A DNA stretch of 64,000 nt from Microbulbifer agarilyticus (GCF_020171345.1 NZ_JAIUZM010000004.1:248001-312000), one strand, 5' to 3'; positions 1 to 11,058 are shown, counted from the stretch's first letter. Program-made: numbers and translations. The notes: generated from the letters alone by a model not told the origin.

Positions 1-2370
<2,370 letters not shown>

Positions 2371-2416
2371 AGTCGGATCTGACTATCTAGATCAGTTTTG
2401 TTACTGTCTTATTGAA

Positions 2417-2444
2417 AGGCCCGCTCTTCCCAGCGGGCCTTTTT
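2417..2444 (+). terminator. Rho-independent terminator after secA
   Basis: AGGCCCGCT (2417-2425) pairs with AGCGGGCCT (2432-2440) around a six-base loop, followed by a T run. It separates secA from argJ, whose -10 box begins just a few bases downstream. Confidence 0.9.
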
Positions 2445-2447
2445 CTT

Positions 2448-2453
2448 TATAAT
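2448..2453 (+). promoter_or_regulatory. -10 box of the argJ-mutT promoter
   Basis: A perfect TATAAT lies right behind the secA terminator and 38 bases before the argJ ATG. No good -35 is visible at the usual spacing, because that position falls inside the terminator hairpin. The assignment rests on the -10 match and its location. Confidence 0.5.
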
Positions 2454-2490
2454 CCGCGCTTAAATCGTGAATGTTCAAGGACGTATCCGT

Positions 2491-3690
2491 ATGGCGCAGC
2501 CTCTCCCTTCGATTCCCGGCATCCGTCTTGCCGCCGTTCCCGCCAAGGTCAAAGACTGGCAGCGCGATGACCTCCTGTTGATTGAAATTGCTGAAGGTGC
2601 CAGCGTATCCGCCACCTTTACCCAGAATGCGTTTTGCGCGGCCCCGGTGCTGGTGGCAAAAGAGCACATCCGCCAGGGTGGTATTCGCGCGCTGCTGGTT
2701 AACGCCGGCAATGCCAATGCGGCGACGGGCGAACAGGGACTGCGGGATGCGAATAGCTGCTGTGCGGGCGTAGCGCAGGCGCTTGGTGTCAGTGCGCAGC
2801 AGGTGTTGCCATTTAGTACCGGTGTCATTGGCGAGCATCTGCCGGTACAGAATATTTTGAACGCGATACCTACGGCCGCGGCGCAATTACAGGCAGATGG
2901 ATGGGGAAGTGCGGCCACGGCGATTATGACCACGGATACCCGCCCGAAAACTGCAAGTCGCTCGGTGGAGATTGCCGGCGAGACCATTTCCATTGTCGGT
3001 ATCGCCAAAGGCGCCGGCATGATCCAGCCAAATATGGCGACCATGCTCGCCTATGTCGCTACCGACGCACGTATTCCACAGGGTGTACTGGATGCGCTGG
3101 TACAGGAAGCAGTCGCCGCGTCGTTTAACCGCATCAGCGTGGATGGGGACACCTCTACAAACGATGCGTGTGTGTTGATCGCCAGTGGTGCCGCCGGTCC
3201 GGAAGTTGCGGATACACACAGTGATGTCTATGCACAGCTTAGAGCCGCCATCATTGCCGTGCATATTGAACTGGCCCAGGCCATTGTGAAGGACGGTGAG
3301 GGCGCAACCAAGTTCGTTACCGTGCAAGTGAACAACGCCGCCAGTTCGGAAGAGGCGTTGCGTATGGCGTTTGAGATTGGTGAATCGCCGCTGGTGAAAA
3401 CTGCGCTGTATGCGTCAGACCCCAACTGGGGAAGACTGGTAATGGCGATTGGCAATGCCGGTGCGCAGAATCTGGATACCAGCAAGATCAGTGTGTATCT
3501 GGATGATGTGCAAATTGTTGAGGCCGGCGGGCGGTCGTCGAGTTATACCGAGGATGCCGGAAAGAAGGTTTTCGAGCAGGCGGAATTTACAATTTCCGTT
3601 GATTTGCAGCGCGGCGACGTAAACGAACATATCTGGACCTGTGACTTTTCTCACGAGTACGTCACCATTAATGCGGAGTACCGCACCTGA
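2491..3690 (+). CDS. argJ: Bifunctional glutamate N-acetyltransferase / ornithine acetyltransferase ArgJ
   Basis: ArgJ recycles the acetyl group between N-acetylornithine and glutamate in arginine biosynthesis and, when bifunctional, also makes N-acetylglutamate from acetyl-CoA. The ATG at 2491 is preferred over an in-frame GTG at 2467 because AAGGA (2477-2481) sits nine bases upstream of it; this gives 399 residues. The family's self-cleavage site is present: KGAGMIQPNMATML, with the nucleophile Thr at residue 184, so the chain should split into alpha and beta subunits. The stop codon shares one base with the mutT start, so the two are translationally coupled. Whether it is mono- or bifunctional cannot be told from sequence alone. 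Confidence 0.95.
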   Translation: MAQPLPSIPGIRLAAVPAKVKDWQRDDLLLIEIAEGASVSATFTQNAFCAAPVLVAKEHIRQGGIRALLVNAGNANAATGEQGLRDANSCCAGVAQALGVSAQQVLPFSTGVIGEHLPVQNILNAIPTAAAQLQADGWGSAATAIMTTDTRPKTASRSVEIAGETISIVGIAKGAGMIQPNMATMLAYVATDARIPQGVLDALVQEAVAASFNRISVDGDTSTNDACVLIASGAAGPEVADTHSDVYAQLRAAIIAVHIELAQAIVKDGEGATKFVTVQVNNAASSEEALRMAFEIGESPLVKTALYASDPNWGRLVMAIGNAGAQNLDTSKISVYLDDVQIVEAGGRSSSYTEDAGKKVFEQAEFTISVDLQRGDVNEHIWTCDFSHEYVTINAEYRT

Positions 3691-4112
3691 TGGGCGTCTC
3701 CGCAATCAAGCATGTTCATGTGGCAGTCGGGGTGATTCTCGGTGCCGACGGCCGCATTCTTCTGGCCAAGCGCCCGGACCACCTGCACATGGGCGGCCGC
3801 TGGGAGTTTCCCGGTGGCAAGGTCGAGAACAATGAATCTATTCAGGCGGCCATGACGCGTGAGCTGAAGGAAGAACTCGATATTGAAGTAAAGGTGATGG
3901 AGCCGCTAATCGAGGTCCGGCACGATTACGGGGATAAGCAGGTGTTTCTGGATACCTGGTGTATCACCGAGTTTACTGGCAAGGAGCGTGGCGTTGAGGG
4001 ACAGGAGCTTGCCTGGGTTCCTGTGAGTGAGCTGCCTGAATATCACTTTCCCGATGCTAATCAGCCTATTGTTGAGGCGGTGTTGGAATACATGCGCGCA
4101 TCCAGTGAATAA
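3690..4112 (+). CDS. mutT: MutT-type Nudix hydrolase (8-oxo-dGTP diphosphatase)
   Basis: A 140-residue Nudix protein with the full box G-x5-E-x7-REL-x-EEL (GGKVENNESIQ, then RELKEELDI, about residues 41-66). MutT hydrolyses oxidised dGTP so that it is not built into DNA. The motif WEFPGGK before the box is typical of true MutT rather than other Nudix classes. The ATG overlaps the argJ stop by one base. A short C-terminal thiamine-phosphate-synthase domain, present in some longer relatives, is absent. Confidence 0.9.
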   Translation: MGVSAIKHVHVAVGVILGADGRILLAKRPDHLHMGGRWEFPGGKVENNESIQAAMTRELKEELDIEVKVMEPLIEVRHDYGDKQVFLDTWCITEFTGKERGVEGQELAWVPVSELPEYHFPDANQPIVEAVLEYMRASSE

Positions 4113-4142
4113 GTCTTATATTCTGTTAGCAGATTAGTTGGC

Positions 4143-4254
4143 GGATAAGCACCCGGAATCCGTTTTCGAAACCGCTGTGAATATATCCCTGTACGCTGCG
4201 TCGGCGACGTCCTTGTCGCCGACGCTTTCGAAAACGGATTCCGGGCGCTTATCC
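4143..4254. repeat. 112-bp palindromic element, copy 1
   Basis: Two 29-bp arms (4143-4171 and 4226-4254) pair at 28 of 29 positions and enclose a 54-bp core (4172-4225). The core holds an 11-bp hairpin, GCGTCGGCGAC (4198-4208) with GTCGCCGACGC (4215-4225). The same core, with one base different, and arms of the same length recur at 60300-60411. The element fills the gap between the convergent genes mutT and the nagX-like gene, where it could act as a shared terminator or transcript end. It has no reading frame worth calling and no transposase beside it. Confidence 0.9.
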
Positions 4255-4290
4255 TTCACACCGAACAATATTCGTTTTTTCACATTCGTC

Positions 4291-5388
4291 TTACGGGCTA
4301 ATAAAAATCCCCCGCTTGAACAGGAATCGCAACACCAGCCACTGCAGCAGGATCACGCCAGAAGCAATCACTAGGGTCCCCGCGGCTTGCGGCAACGCGG
4401 CAGCAATCCCACCAAACACACTTTTACTCGAATACTGCCAGCTCACCAGGCTGGTACCGAGATACACCAGAATGGCGTTGCACCCGATCACCGAGAAAAA
4501 ATAGGTGAAGGACTTCCAGTGCCACATATCCACAAGCAGATAGAAAAGCCCCAGTAATAGCAGGCAGCAGCCGCAGGTGATCAATACGAAGGAACTTGTC
4601 CACAGTTCCTTGTTCACCGGATAAACCCAGTGCCATATAAAGCCCGCTATAAGGCAGGTTGCTGCAGCGACAAATAAGCCTTTCAAAATGGCTTTGTGGT
4701 TGCCAGCATGTTTACTCAGCCAGCGACCGGCGAAAACCCCGAACAGCGCATTGGCAATAGCCGGGATGGTAGACAGAACACCTTCCGGGTCGTAAGCGCG
4801 GTTCTGGTAGGTAATTCCCGGTAAAAAGTGCTGATCTACCCAAGCATTTACCGAGCCATCGGGCGTGTAATTTCCGGCTGTAGCCTGCAATAGCCAGTAG
4901 CCGAGCAGAATGCACGCGGTAATTACGTACTGCGTGCGGATACCGAAGTGCCATACGATCATTGCCGCGAAAAACCAGGCAAAGCCGATGCGTGCCAGCA
5001 CACTTGCGTAGCGAATTTCGCTGAGGTCGGCGGGGAAACCTGTACCCCAGCCATGGTTGTAAAGAACCCCCAACAGAACAAGTAGCAGCAGGCGCTTGGT
5101 CGCCTTGCGATACACGGGGGTCCTTTGACTCATTGGCAGGCCGCGCAACGATTTATTAGCCAGGCCCAGCGTCACCCCGGATAGGAAAATAAACAGCGGA
5201 AAAATCAGGTCGTAAAACGTAAAACCATGCCAGGGTGTGTGCTGCATCTGTGCGTGGCCGAACTGGAAAATCGACCAGCCGGTGAGCGCAAATAGCGGAA
5301 GGAATAGGACCTCGCCGCCGATAATCCAGAACATGTCGAAGCCGCGCAGGGCGTCCACGGATGCAAGTCGTTGCTTTTTCTTGGCCAT
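4291..5388 (-). CDS. nagX: NagX-like heparan-alpha-glucosaminide N-acetyltransferase family membrane protein (DUF5009)
   Basis: A 365-residue polytopic membrane protein of the HGSNAT/DUF5009 group, with the family opening RLASVDALRGFDMFWI, followed by about ten hydrophobic segments (for example FIFLSGVTLGLANKSL and LLLVLLGVLYNHGWG). The human relative transfers acetyl groups across the lysosomal membrane onto glucosamine; bacterial NagX proteins are found in chitin or N-acetylglucosamine loci and are thought to be sugar-linked membrane acyltransferases or transporters. The ATG at 5388 (MAKKKQRL) is chosen because the upstream in-frame extension runs through a terminator. It lies downstream of the chitinase on the same strand, but a terminator lies between them, so it probably has its own promoter. 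The exact activity is inferred. Confidence 0.8.
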   Translation of the reverse strand: MAKKKQRLASVDALRGFDMFWIIGGEVLFLPLFALTGWSIFQFGHAQMQHTPWHGFTFYDLIFPLFIFLSGVTLGLANKSLRGLPMSQRTPVYRKATKRLLLLVLLGVLYNHGWGTGFPADLSEIRYASVLARIGFAWFFAAMIVWHFGIRTQYVITACILLGYWLLQATAGNYTPDGSVNAWVDQHFLPGITYQNRAYDPEGVLSTIPAIANALFGVFAGRWLSKHAGNHKAILKGLFVAAATCLIAGFIWHWVYPVNKELWTSSFVLITCGCCLLLLGLFYLLVDMWHWKSFTYFFSVIGCNAILVYLGTSLVSWQYSSKSVFGGIAAALPQAAGTLVIASGVILLQWLVLRFLFKRGIFISP

Positions 5389-5493
5389 AGTTACTGCTAT
5401 TTGAATGAAATCACGTTTAACGAAATCGAGGATCAGATACTTGTCGCGCCATGATATGGCATTTTGAGAGCCACACTTACGATACCCCGAAAC

Positions 5494-5521
5494 AAAAAAA
5501 GCCCCGACTAGAAGTCGGGGC
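5494..5521 (-). terminator. Terminator after the chitinase gene
   Basis: GCCCCGACT (5501-5509) pairs with AGTCGGGGC (5513-5521) around a three-base loop; on the minus strand it is followed by seven U. A second GC-rich hairpin without a T run, GGCCGGCG/CGCCGGCC at 5621-5642, lies between it and the chitinase stop and may protect the mRNA end. Confidence 0.85.
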
Positions 5522-5666
5522 AAAAATAGGAGCAAATCCTGTAAAGGAGTTTCCTATCGGTCACAACGCAGAGAGAATTTTAAAAAACGGTTTGTTACTG
5601 CGATCCATCCTGTGAGAGTTGGCCGGCGCTGCGTCGCCGGCCGGGTAATTCCACTTGGTTTATTAA

Positions 5667-8600
5667 CTAGATGTTGCAGACAAACTCCCAGCTGCCATCG
5701 GCGGTGCCCGGTACCGACTGGGTCCACCACTTAGCGCGATACACACTGCCGTCGTGAATGATCAGGTCGCCAGCGACCGCGTTGCTGCCTTGCGGCCACT
5801 CCGGGTAAGTAACCAGACCATCGGTGCTGATACCTTGGTCACTACAGCTGTCGCTGCCACCGCCGGAGGAGCTTCCACCGGAGGAGCTGCCGCCGGAAGA
5901 GCTGCTCGAAGAGCCGCCGCTGGAGATGTCGGCCAGCGGCAGATCCGGGTACTCGAAGGCCAGCGCATAGGCGGTGCCATCAATCGTCGCGGTGTAGGCC
6001 TGGGGGCCGGAGACCGGCAGGTAATAGTTGAGCGTCATGTCCCAGCTTTCGCCGTTGGCCAGGTCCTGCCAAGCGGGCAGACTGAAGCGCACACGGTGGA
6101 ACTCATTTTCCAGTCCGCCTACGTTACCACCAGAGGCATTGGCGCCGTCCTCGATCACTTCCAGACCGGCACCGCTCTGGTCGGTGATGATGTTGGAAGT
6201 GGACGTTGGCATATCAAACTCAAACACGGTGCCGCCGGGCAAGGTGCCGCCGGTGTTGTTGGTGATATACATCTTGGGGTTTAGCGGGTAGTTTTGATCG
6301 CCGAGCTTGAACTCGGTGACTTCAATGCCGATATCCAGTGCTTCCGTCGGTACCGCACGGTCGGTGCGCAGGTGACGGTAGTCGCTGGCGTTAGCGAACT
6401 TGTCGTAGGCCAGAGTGGTGAGGGTATCGCCCATGTAATACTCGCCCTTTGCCGCATCCCAGCTGTAGTCGCCAGCCAGTTCCCAGAACATGATGCCGCC
6501 TACACCCTCATCGATGACGTACTGCACTTTGGCGTCCATGGACTCTTCATCTTCGGTAGAGATGAACACGCTCTTGTGTGCATTCCACAGCCAGGGTGCC
6601 TCTGACACACTGTCGTAGTTGCGCGCATAGGTACCAACCAGTGCGTCGTCCGGGTCGCCAGCAGGGTTGAGGCCGTACTCGGTGACGTAGCTGCCAAGGA
6701 TGCCGTTCTCCAGGTTCTTGGCGTGCCACATGGGGTTGGAGCCGGCGCCCATCTCGTTGCCGCTTTCATCCAGGTCATGCCACATGTTGTCGATGCCAAT
6801 GGCGCCATGGCCGCAGTCTGACGCGCCGCCGGTGCCTTCTGGGCATTCAGACTGAGCCGGCAGTGCCGCCGAGCCGCCGAGTCCATTCGTGCCGCCGGAT
6901 ACGCCCTGCCAGCCGCGGGTATAGTAGGGGATACCCACGTTGATACGCCCTGCCGGCATAGAACCGCGGAAGTATTTAACCGCCCAGTCAATGTTCAGGT
7001 AGCCGATGCCACCGTACTGAGAGGTGCTGTAAACACTTGCTGCCGCCAGTTCCGGGTCGTTGCCGTTATCAAACAGTGCCGAGTTGTGGCCAACATATTC
7101 ATTCCACGCCCCGTGCAGGTCGTAGGTCATGATGTTGACGTAATCCAGATACTGGGTGATTTGCATGGTTTCCATGCCGCGCAGCAGGTACCCGGAAGAC
7201 GGGGAAGCGATGGTCAGCATGTAGTGGGTGCCGTCCTGCTGGCCTGCCTCGTCGAGTTTCTCCCGCAACACGCGCATCAGCTCAACGTAGGATTCCATCA
7301 GCGAACCGCGCAGTGGGTTGGCAATACCGAAGTCCATCGGGTTACCGGCGTCATTCATACTGGTGGGGTATTCGTAGTCGATATCCACACCGTCAAAGCC
7401 GTATTCGCGGATAAACGCCACTGAGGAGTTGGCGAAGGCTTCGATACCCTGATGATTGATGCTGCCGTCGGCGTTGGTGGTCATGGTGTAGAAACCACCG
7501 TCGTCAACGCGGTCGCCATTTTCATTAAAGTGGCCGCCGGTTTCGGCCCAGCCCCCTACGGAGACCAGGGTCTTCACTTCCGGGTGCTGTTCCTTGAATT
7601 TGGACAGCTGGTTGAAGTGACCCTTGTAGGCGTAGTCCGGATCGGTTTCCGCGCCGGCGATACCCGGCCATTCCATGCCGGTGGCGGGATTATCCGGATT
7701 GTCGGTGTTGCCAACGGATACGGAGTAATCACTGGCTACATGCGCGAAAGCGTAATTGATGTGGGTGATCTTGCCCCACGGGATGTCTTTTACCAGGTAG
7801 CTGGGCTGCCCATTGGCGCCGTTACGCCAGCTGGTGAAGTAACCAATGATACGGCGCGGGTGGTCGGCGCCCATGTCTTCGCGCCCGTCTGCGTCATAGA
7901 TGTCACAGTAGTTCGGCGCAGTGCCCGGGGTGGTGTAGAGACCGTCCGGGCGGCAAGGGTGCTCACCAATCACGACTTGCTCGTCGGCAACCGAGATGCC
8001 GGACTCGGCGCTTGCGGTTTGGCCATCGTTGTCGGTCGCCATGGCGGAAAGCGTGTGATCACCGAGGGTGGCGGTCCACTGGGCGCTATAAGGCGCGCTG
8101 GTGTCGGTGCTGAGCAGGCTGCCGTCCACATAGAACGCGACCTGAGTCACGCTGCCGTCCGCATCGGATGCGCTGGCGGTAATATTCAGTGCGTCACCAG
8201 TGGTGTGGCTGGAGCCGTTGGATGGTGCAGTGATGCTTACTTGCGGTGGGACCGGGCCAACCACGACTTCCTCTTCCACAGTGATGGCAACCGCCGCGGT
8301 TGTCGTACTGAGGTCGTCGTTATCGGTGATACGCGCGCTCAGGCTTGGAGTGCCCGCGGCTGCAGTCCAGGTAGTTTGCCAGGGGGCGGCGGTGTCGGTG
8401 GCAACCAGTGCACCATCGACAAAGAATTCAACGGCGGTTACCTGGCCGTCAGCGTCGGAGGCTGAGACACTAAAGACAACGCTGTCATTTTCGGTAAAAG
8501 TCGCACCGGCGGTGGGGGCGGAAATAGAGCCCTGGGGTGGCGTCAACGGCGGCGGAGTGCTATCGCCACAGGAGCCCAGAAGGGTCCATTCCTGATAGGG

Positions 8601-8804
8601 GCCAGAAAACTGTTCTGGGTCCTGGTTCTGGGTCCACCAGTTCGCCTGGTAGGCATTGTCGTTATGCTGGACCTGGGCGCCACCATTGTAGGAGGGCCCT
8701 GCTTCCCAGACCGGGAGAGAGGTGCAGTCCACAGCGGCATAGCTGTGTCCGGCAGAGAGCATGGCAGCGGTCATCAGACCGAGCCTGAGCGGATTGCTGA
8801 TCAT
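5667..8804 (-). CDS. Secreted multidomain GH18 chitinase with two chitin-binding modules
   Basis: A 1045-residue extracellular endochitinase. The start at 8804 follows AAGGTGA and opens a signal peptide (cut about AYAA... near residue 24). Domains in order: CBM5/12 (about 25-79, with AYQANWWTQ), two Ig-like domains (92-176 and 187-272), the GH18 barrel (about 317-805), a beta domain (825-955), a Ser/Gly linker (961-984), and a second CBM5/12 (about 996-1045, with VYRAKWWTQ). Catalytic features are intact: SVGGW (415-419), DGVDIDYE (471-478, Glu478 as acid/base) and MTYDLHGAW (559-567). Aromatic-rich binding modules at both ends suit attack on solid chitin. The downstream nagX-like gene fits a chitin-use role. 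The exact chain end acted on cannot be read here. Confidence 0.95.
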   Translation of the reverse strand: MISNPLRLGLMTAAMLSAGHSYAAVDCTSLPVWEAGPSYNGGAQVQHNDNAYQANWWTQNQDPEQFSGPYQEWTLLGSCGDSTPPPLTPPQGSISAPTAGATFTENDSVVFSVSASDADGQVTAVEFFVDGALVATDTAAPWQTTWTAAAGTPSLSARITDNDDLSTTTAAVAITVEEEVVVGPVPPQVSITAPSNGSSHTTGDALNITASASDADGSVTQVAFYVDGSLLSTDTSAPYSAQWTATLGDHTLSAMATDNDGQTASAESGISVADEQVVIGEHPCRPDGLYTTPGTAPNYCDIYDADGREDMGADHPRRIIGYFTSWRNGANGQPSYLVKDIPWGKITHINYAFAHVASDYSVSVGNTDNPDNPATGMEWPGIAGAETDPDYAYKGHFNQLSKFKEQHPEVKTLVSVGGWAETGGHFNENGDRVDDGGFYTMTTNADGSINHQGIEAFANSSVAFIREYGFDGVDIDYEYPTSMNDAGNPMDFGIANPLRGSLMESYVELMRVLREKLDEAGQQDGTHYMLTIASPSSGYLLRGMETMQITQYLDYVNIMTYDLHGAWNEYVGHNSALFDNGNDPELAAASVYSTSQYGGIGYLNIDWAVKYFRGSMPAGRINVGIPYYTRGWQGVSGGTNGLGGSAALPAQSECPEGTGGASDCGHGAIGIDNMWHDLDESGNEMGAGSNPMWHAKNLENGILGSYVTEYGLNPAGDPDDALVGTYARNYDSVSEAPWLWNAHKSVFISTEDEESMDAKVQYVIDEGVGGIMFWELAGDYSWDAAKGEYYMGDTLTTLAYDKFANASDYRHLRTDRAVPTEALDIGIEVTEFKLGDQNYPLNPKMYITNNTGGTLPGGTVFEFDMPTSTSNIITDQSGAGLEVIEDGANASGGNVGGLENEFHRVRFSLPAWQDLANGESWDMTLNYYLPVSGPQAYTATIDGTAYALAFEYPDLPLADISSGGSSSSSSGGSSSGGSSSGGGSDSCSDQGISTDGLVTYPEWPQGSNAVAGDLIIHDGSVYRAKWWTQSVPGTADGSWEFVCNI

Positions 8805-8920
8805 ATATTGTTCACCTTGCGGCAGATTATTTTTATAAGAATTCGACGCTAGAACTTCGGCGTCATGAAATGACATCGCTGTCAAAATAGCAATCGGGGT
8901 TTGTGGAGGCAACTGCCGAC

Positions 8921-8947
8921 ATTCACAAAATTGTCACAACTGTGAAT
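8921..8947. promoter_or_regulatory. Inverted repeat upstream of the chitinase, candidate operator
   Basis: ATTCACA (8921-8927) and TGTGAAT (8941-8947) form a perfect inverted repeat with a 13-base spacer, 117-143 bases before the chitinase start. The half-site centres are 20 bp apart, two helical turns, as expected for a dimeric regulator. It does not fit the CRP spacing. No regulator gene is adjacent. Confidence 0.4.
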
Positions 8948-9081
8948 TTTTGCGCCAGTTTTTTGATCGTTGTGCGGGGAATTGGAAGTAAGTCACACTG
9001 GCACCCCATTGGCGCAGTGTGCATTCAGGCTTAAGTATGGTGCGAAAGGATGGCGCTGGATACGGCAAAAAATTGTCTGCG

Positions 9082-9540
9082 TTACATATCCCACAGTGAG
9101 TTGGTCGCCATGGATAAGGTAATGCGCTCCTTGTCCTGAATGTGCTTCAGGTTCTCGAATACCTCTTTGACTTCCACTGATTCGATGGAGCCGTAGACGG
9201 CGTGATACAGCTCGGAAAAGTAGCGGTCTACTTCCTGACCCAGCTTGTTAATTTCGTCGATGGAGGGTTTGTCGCTCAGGTAGAGTTTCTGAACCAGCTC
9301 GCCGGCAGATTCTTCGTGGGTGTACTGCAGCCAGGTCTGCATGACCTTCTGTTCTGCAACGGCACCGTAGTTCTTTAAGTTATTGGCCATGCGCAGTTCG
9401 TGCTCATGGAGGTGCTTTAGCAGTAATTGCGTGCGGTTATCCTGGGCATTTTCCAGTAGTTGTTGGTAAACACCGGCCATATCCAGGTGGAATTTCTGGG
9501 CGTCCTTGAGTACTTCGTGGGCCTGTTTGAACGTCTTCAT
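9082..9540 (-). CDS. Uncharacterised all-helical protein, ferritin-like bundle
   Basis: A 152-residue soluble protein with no signal peptide, predicted by eye to be almost wholly alpha-helical, with four long amphipathic helices (about 6-30, 34-60, 92-116 and 121-145). Helix two carries a His/Glu cluster, HLHEHELRM, and helix four FENLKHIQDKE, which is reminiscent of ferritin-like metal sites but lacks the canonical paired ExxH motifs. GAGAAGG lies upstream of the ATG. It sits alone between the chitinase and the desaturase, with non-coding gaps on both sides. I do not recognise the family, and a metal-binding role is only a guess. Confidence 0.7.
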   Translation of the reverse strand: MKTFKQAHEVLKDAQKFHLDMAGVYQQLLENAQDNRTQLLLKHLHEHELRMANNLKNYGAVAEQKVMQTWLQYTHEESAGELVQKLYLSDKPSIDEINKLGQEVDRYFSELYHAVYGSIESVEVKEVFENLKHIQDKERITLSMATNSLWDM

Positions 9541-9681
9541 CTGCGCGCCTTCTCATTGATGGATGTCTTTATGGTTTTCGTCGATGGGCTTTGGGTTCAA
9601 AAAGGAAGTTTTGCCTTCTCCTTATGGTTATAGTGCAAATCTGGCGGCGTTCAAGTCGTCATCGAATATCGTTGCGCATAC

Positions 9682-9711
9682 AAAAAAGGCGATCCAAGTG
9701 GATCGCCTTTT
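9682..9711 (-). terminator. Terminator after the desaturase gene
   Basis: AAGGCGATCC (9686-9695) pairs with GGATCGCCTT (9700-9709) around a four-base loop. On the minus strand the stem is followed by a run of U. Confidence 0.9.
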
Positions 9712-9717
9712 CGTTGT

Positions 9718-10860
9718 TTACGCCGCCGCAGGAGCGAGGTGGAATTGTTCCATCATAATCTGCAGGCGTTTGCGCTGCATCTTCAGGCTGTATTCCAGCT
9801 CTTTAACACGGGTGCGGATGGCGGCGTTTTCCCACTTTTCCACCAGCCGCTCGCGGGCATTTTCGTAGCGCTGCTGCTGTAGCTCCTTCCACTCGGCAAG
9901 CGATTCGGAGAAATCTTGTGCTTCGCGTTCAAGCAGCTGCTTCCAGCCGTCTTTGTGCTTGGAGTTTTCCAGCTTTTGCTCTGCGCGTTTGAATTGCATG
10001 GTGAGCATCGCACGCTGGATGCGCATGGCCGGTACGGTTTTCAGGTTGCGCGCCAGACCAAACCAACTTGCAGTCTTGATCAGCCACTTGGTGGGATCCC
10101 ACTGGTACCAGCGGATGCCATTGCGGTAATCGGTCTGAAAAATGTGATGGTAGTTGTGATAACCCTCACCAAAGGTGAAAAACGCCAGCAAGTCGTTGTC
10201 GCGAGCGGTATTTTCATCGGTGTAAGGGCGGCGGCCCCAGATGTGCGCAAGGGAATTGATAAAGAAGGTAGTGTGGTGGTTGACCACAATGCGCAAAATG
10301 CCCGCCAGCAGTAACATGCCAAGTACATCGCCGGTGAGCAGGCCCAGGGCCAGGGGCACGCCGACATTCATGGCGATGGTGATGGCGATGTAATTATTGT
10401 GCTGCCACATAACGATCTTGTCGCGCTGCAGGTCTTTCGCGTTATCAAAATCCACTTCACCACTGGGGTATTCCCGCAGCATCCAGCCGATGTGGGAGAA
10501 CCAGAATCCGCGCTTGGCAGAATAAGGGTCCTGCTCGTTGTCGTCGCAGTGGCGGTGGTGGCGACGGTGGCCAGAACACCAGATCAGCGCGCTATTCTGG
10601 AGCGCGGCGGCACCGAACAGCGCATAAAACAGGCGCAGTGCCCAGTGAGCTTCATAGGTGCGATGCGACCAGAGGCGGTGGTAGCCTGCGGTGATGGAGA
10701 AGCCGCAAAAGGCACCCAGTACAGCGAATGCCAACCATTGATACCAGTGGAACCCGACCATGAAACCGTAAAGCGGCACCAGGGTCACAGCCGCCAGCCC
10801 GGTACTGGCGAAGAGTATCGTCGTGAGCCAGATACGGGGGGCTTCGGGAACTGCTTTCAT
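9718..10860 (-). CDS. Acyl-CoA delta-9 desaturase family protein with a helical C-terminal extension
   Basis: A di-iron membrane desaturase of 380 residues that introduces a cis double bond into acyl chains, most likely acyl-CoA. The three histidine boxes are intact: HRLWSH (61-66), HRRHH (98-102) and GEGYHNYHH (231-239). There are four hydrophobic membrane segments in two pairs (about 11-35, 38-60, 155-175, 178-200). After about residue 290 comes a charged, heptad-like region (RAEQKLENSK... to KELEYSLKMQRKRLQ) of some 80 residues that looks like a coiled coil and is not part of the core enzyme. AAGG lies upstream of the ATG. No electron donor or desT-like regulator is next to it. Confidence 0.9.
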   Translation of the reverse strand: MKAVPEAPRIWLTTILFASTGLAAVTLVPLYGFMVGFHWYQWLAFAVLGAFCGFSITAGYHRLWSHRTYEAHWALRLFYALFGAAALQNSALIWCSGHRRHHRHCDDNEQDPYSAKRGFWFSHIGWMLREYPSGEVDFDNAKDLQRDKIVMWQHNNYIAITIAMNVGVPLALGLLTGDVLGMLLLAGILRIVVNHHTTFFINSLAHIWGRRPYTDENTARDNDLLAFFTFGEGYHNYHHIFQTDYRNGIRWYQWDPTKWLIKTASWFGLARNLKTVPAMRIQRAMLTMQFKRAEQKLENSKHKDGWKQLLEREAQDFSESLAEWKELQQQRYENARERLVEKWENAAIRTRVKELEYSLKMQRKRLQIMMEQFHLAPAAA

Positions 10861-11058
10861 ATTTTTACAACCTTGTTAGAGCCTACCGATCTCGATCCGT
10901 GGCGCAGTGCGTGGACCGAAAGGCAGATCCTACCGCAGATGCGGGTTCGGGACACGTTATTAGAGGGCACTTAGACCGCGAAACCTTTTTAGTGAGACCT
11001 ATTTTGACCCGTCGCACGGGGTGAGGGGTGAATTCTGGGTGGCCAGTTACCGCAAAAG

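Noticed and set aside
4138..4374. 78-residue frame across the palindromic element
   Set aside because: It is made of the repeat's own palindrome and runs into the nagX-like gene on the other strand; no ribosome site.
5870..5925. Ser/Gly-coding repeat in the chitinase as a DNA repeat element
   Set aside because: It is the normal low-complexity linker between catalytic and binding modules, so it is described with the gene.
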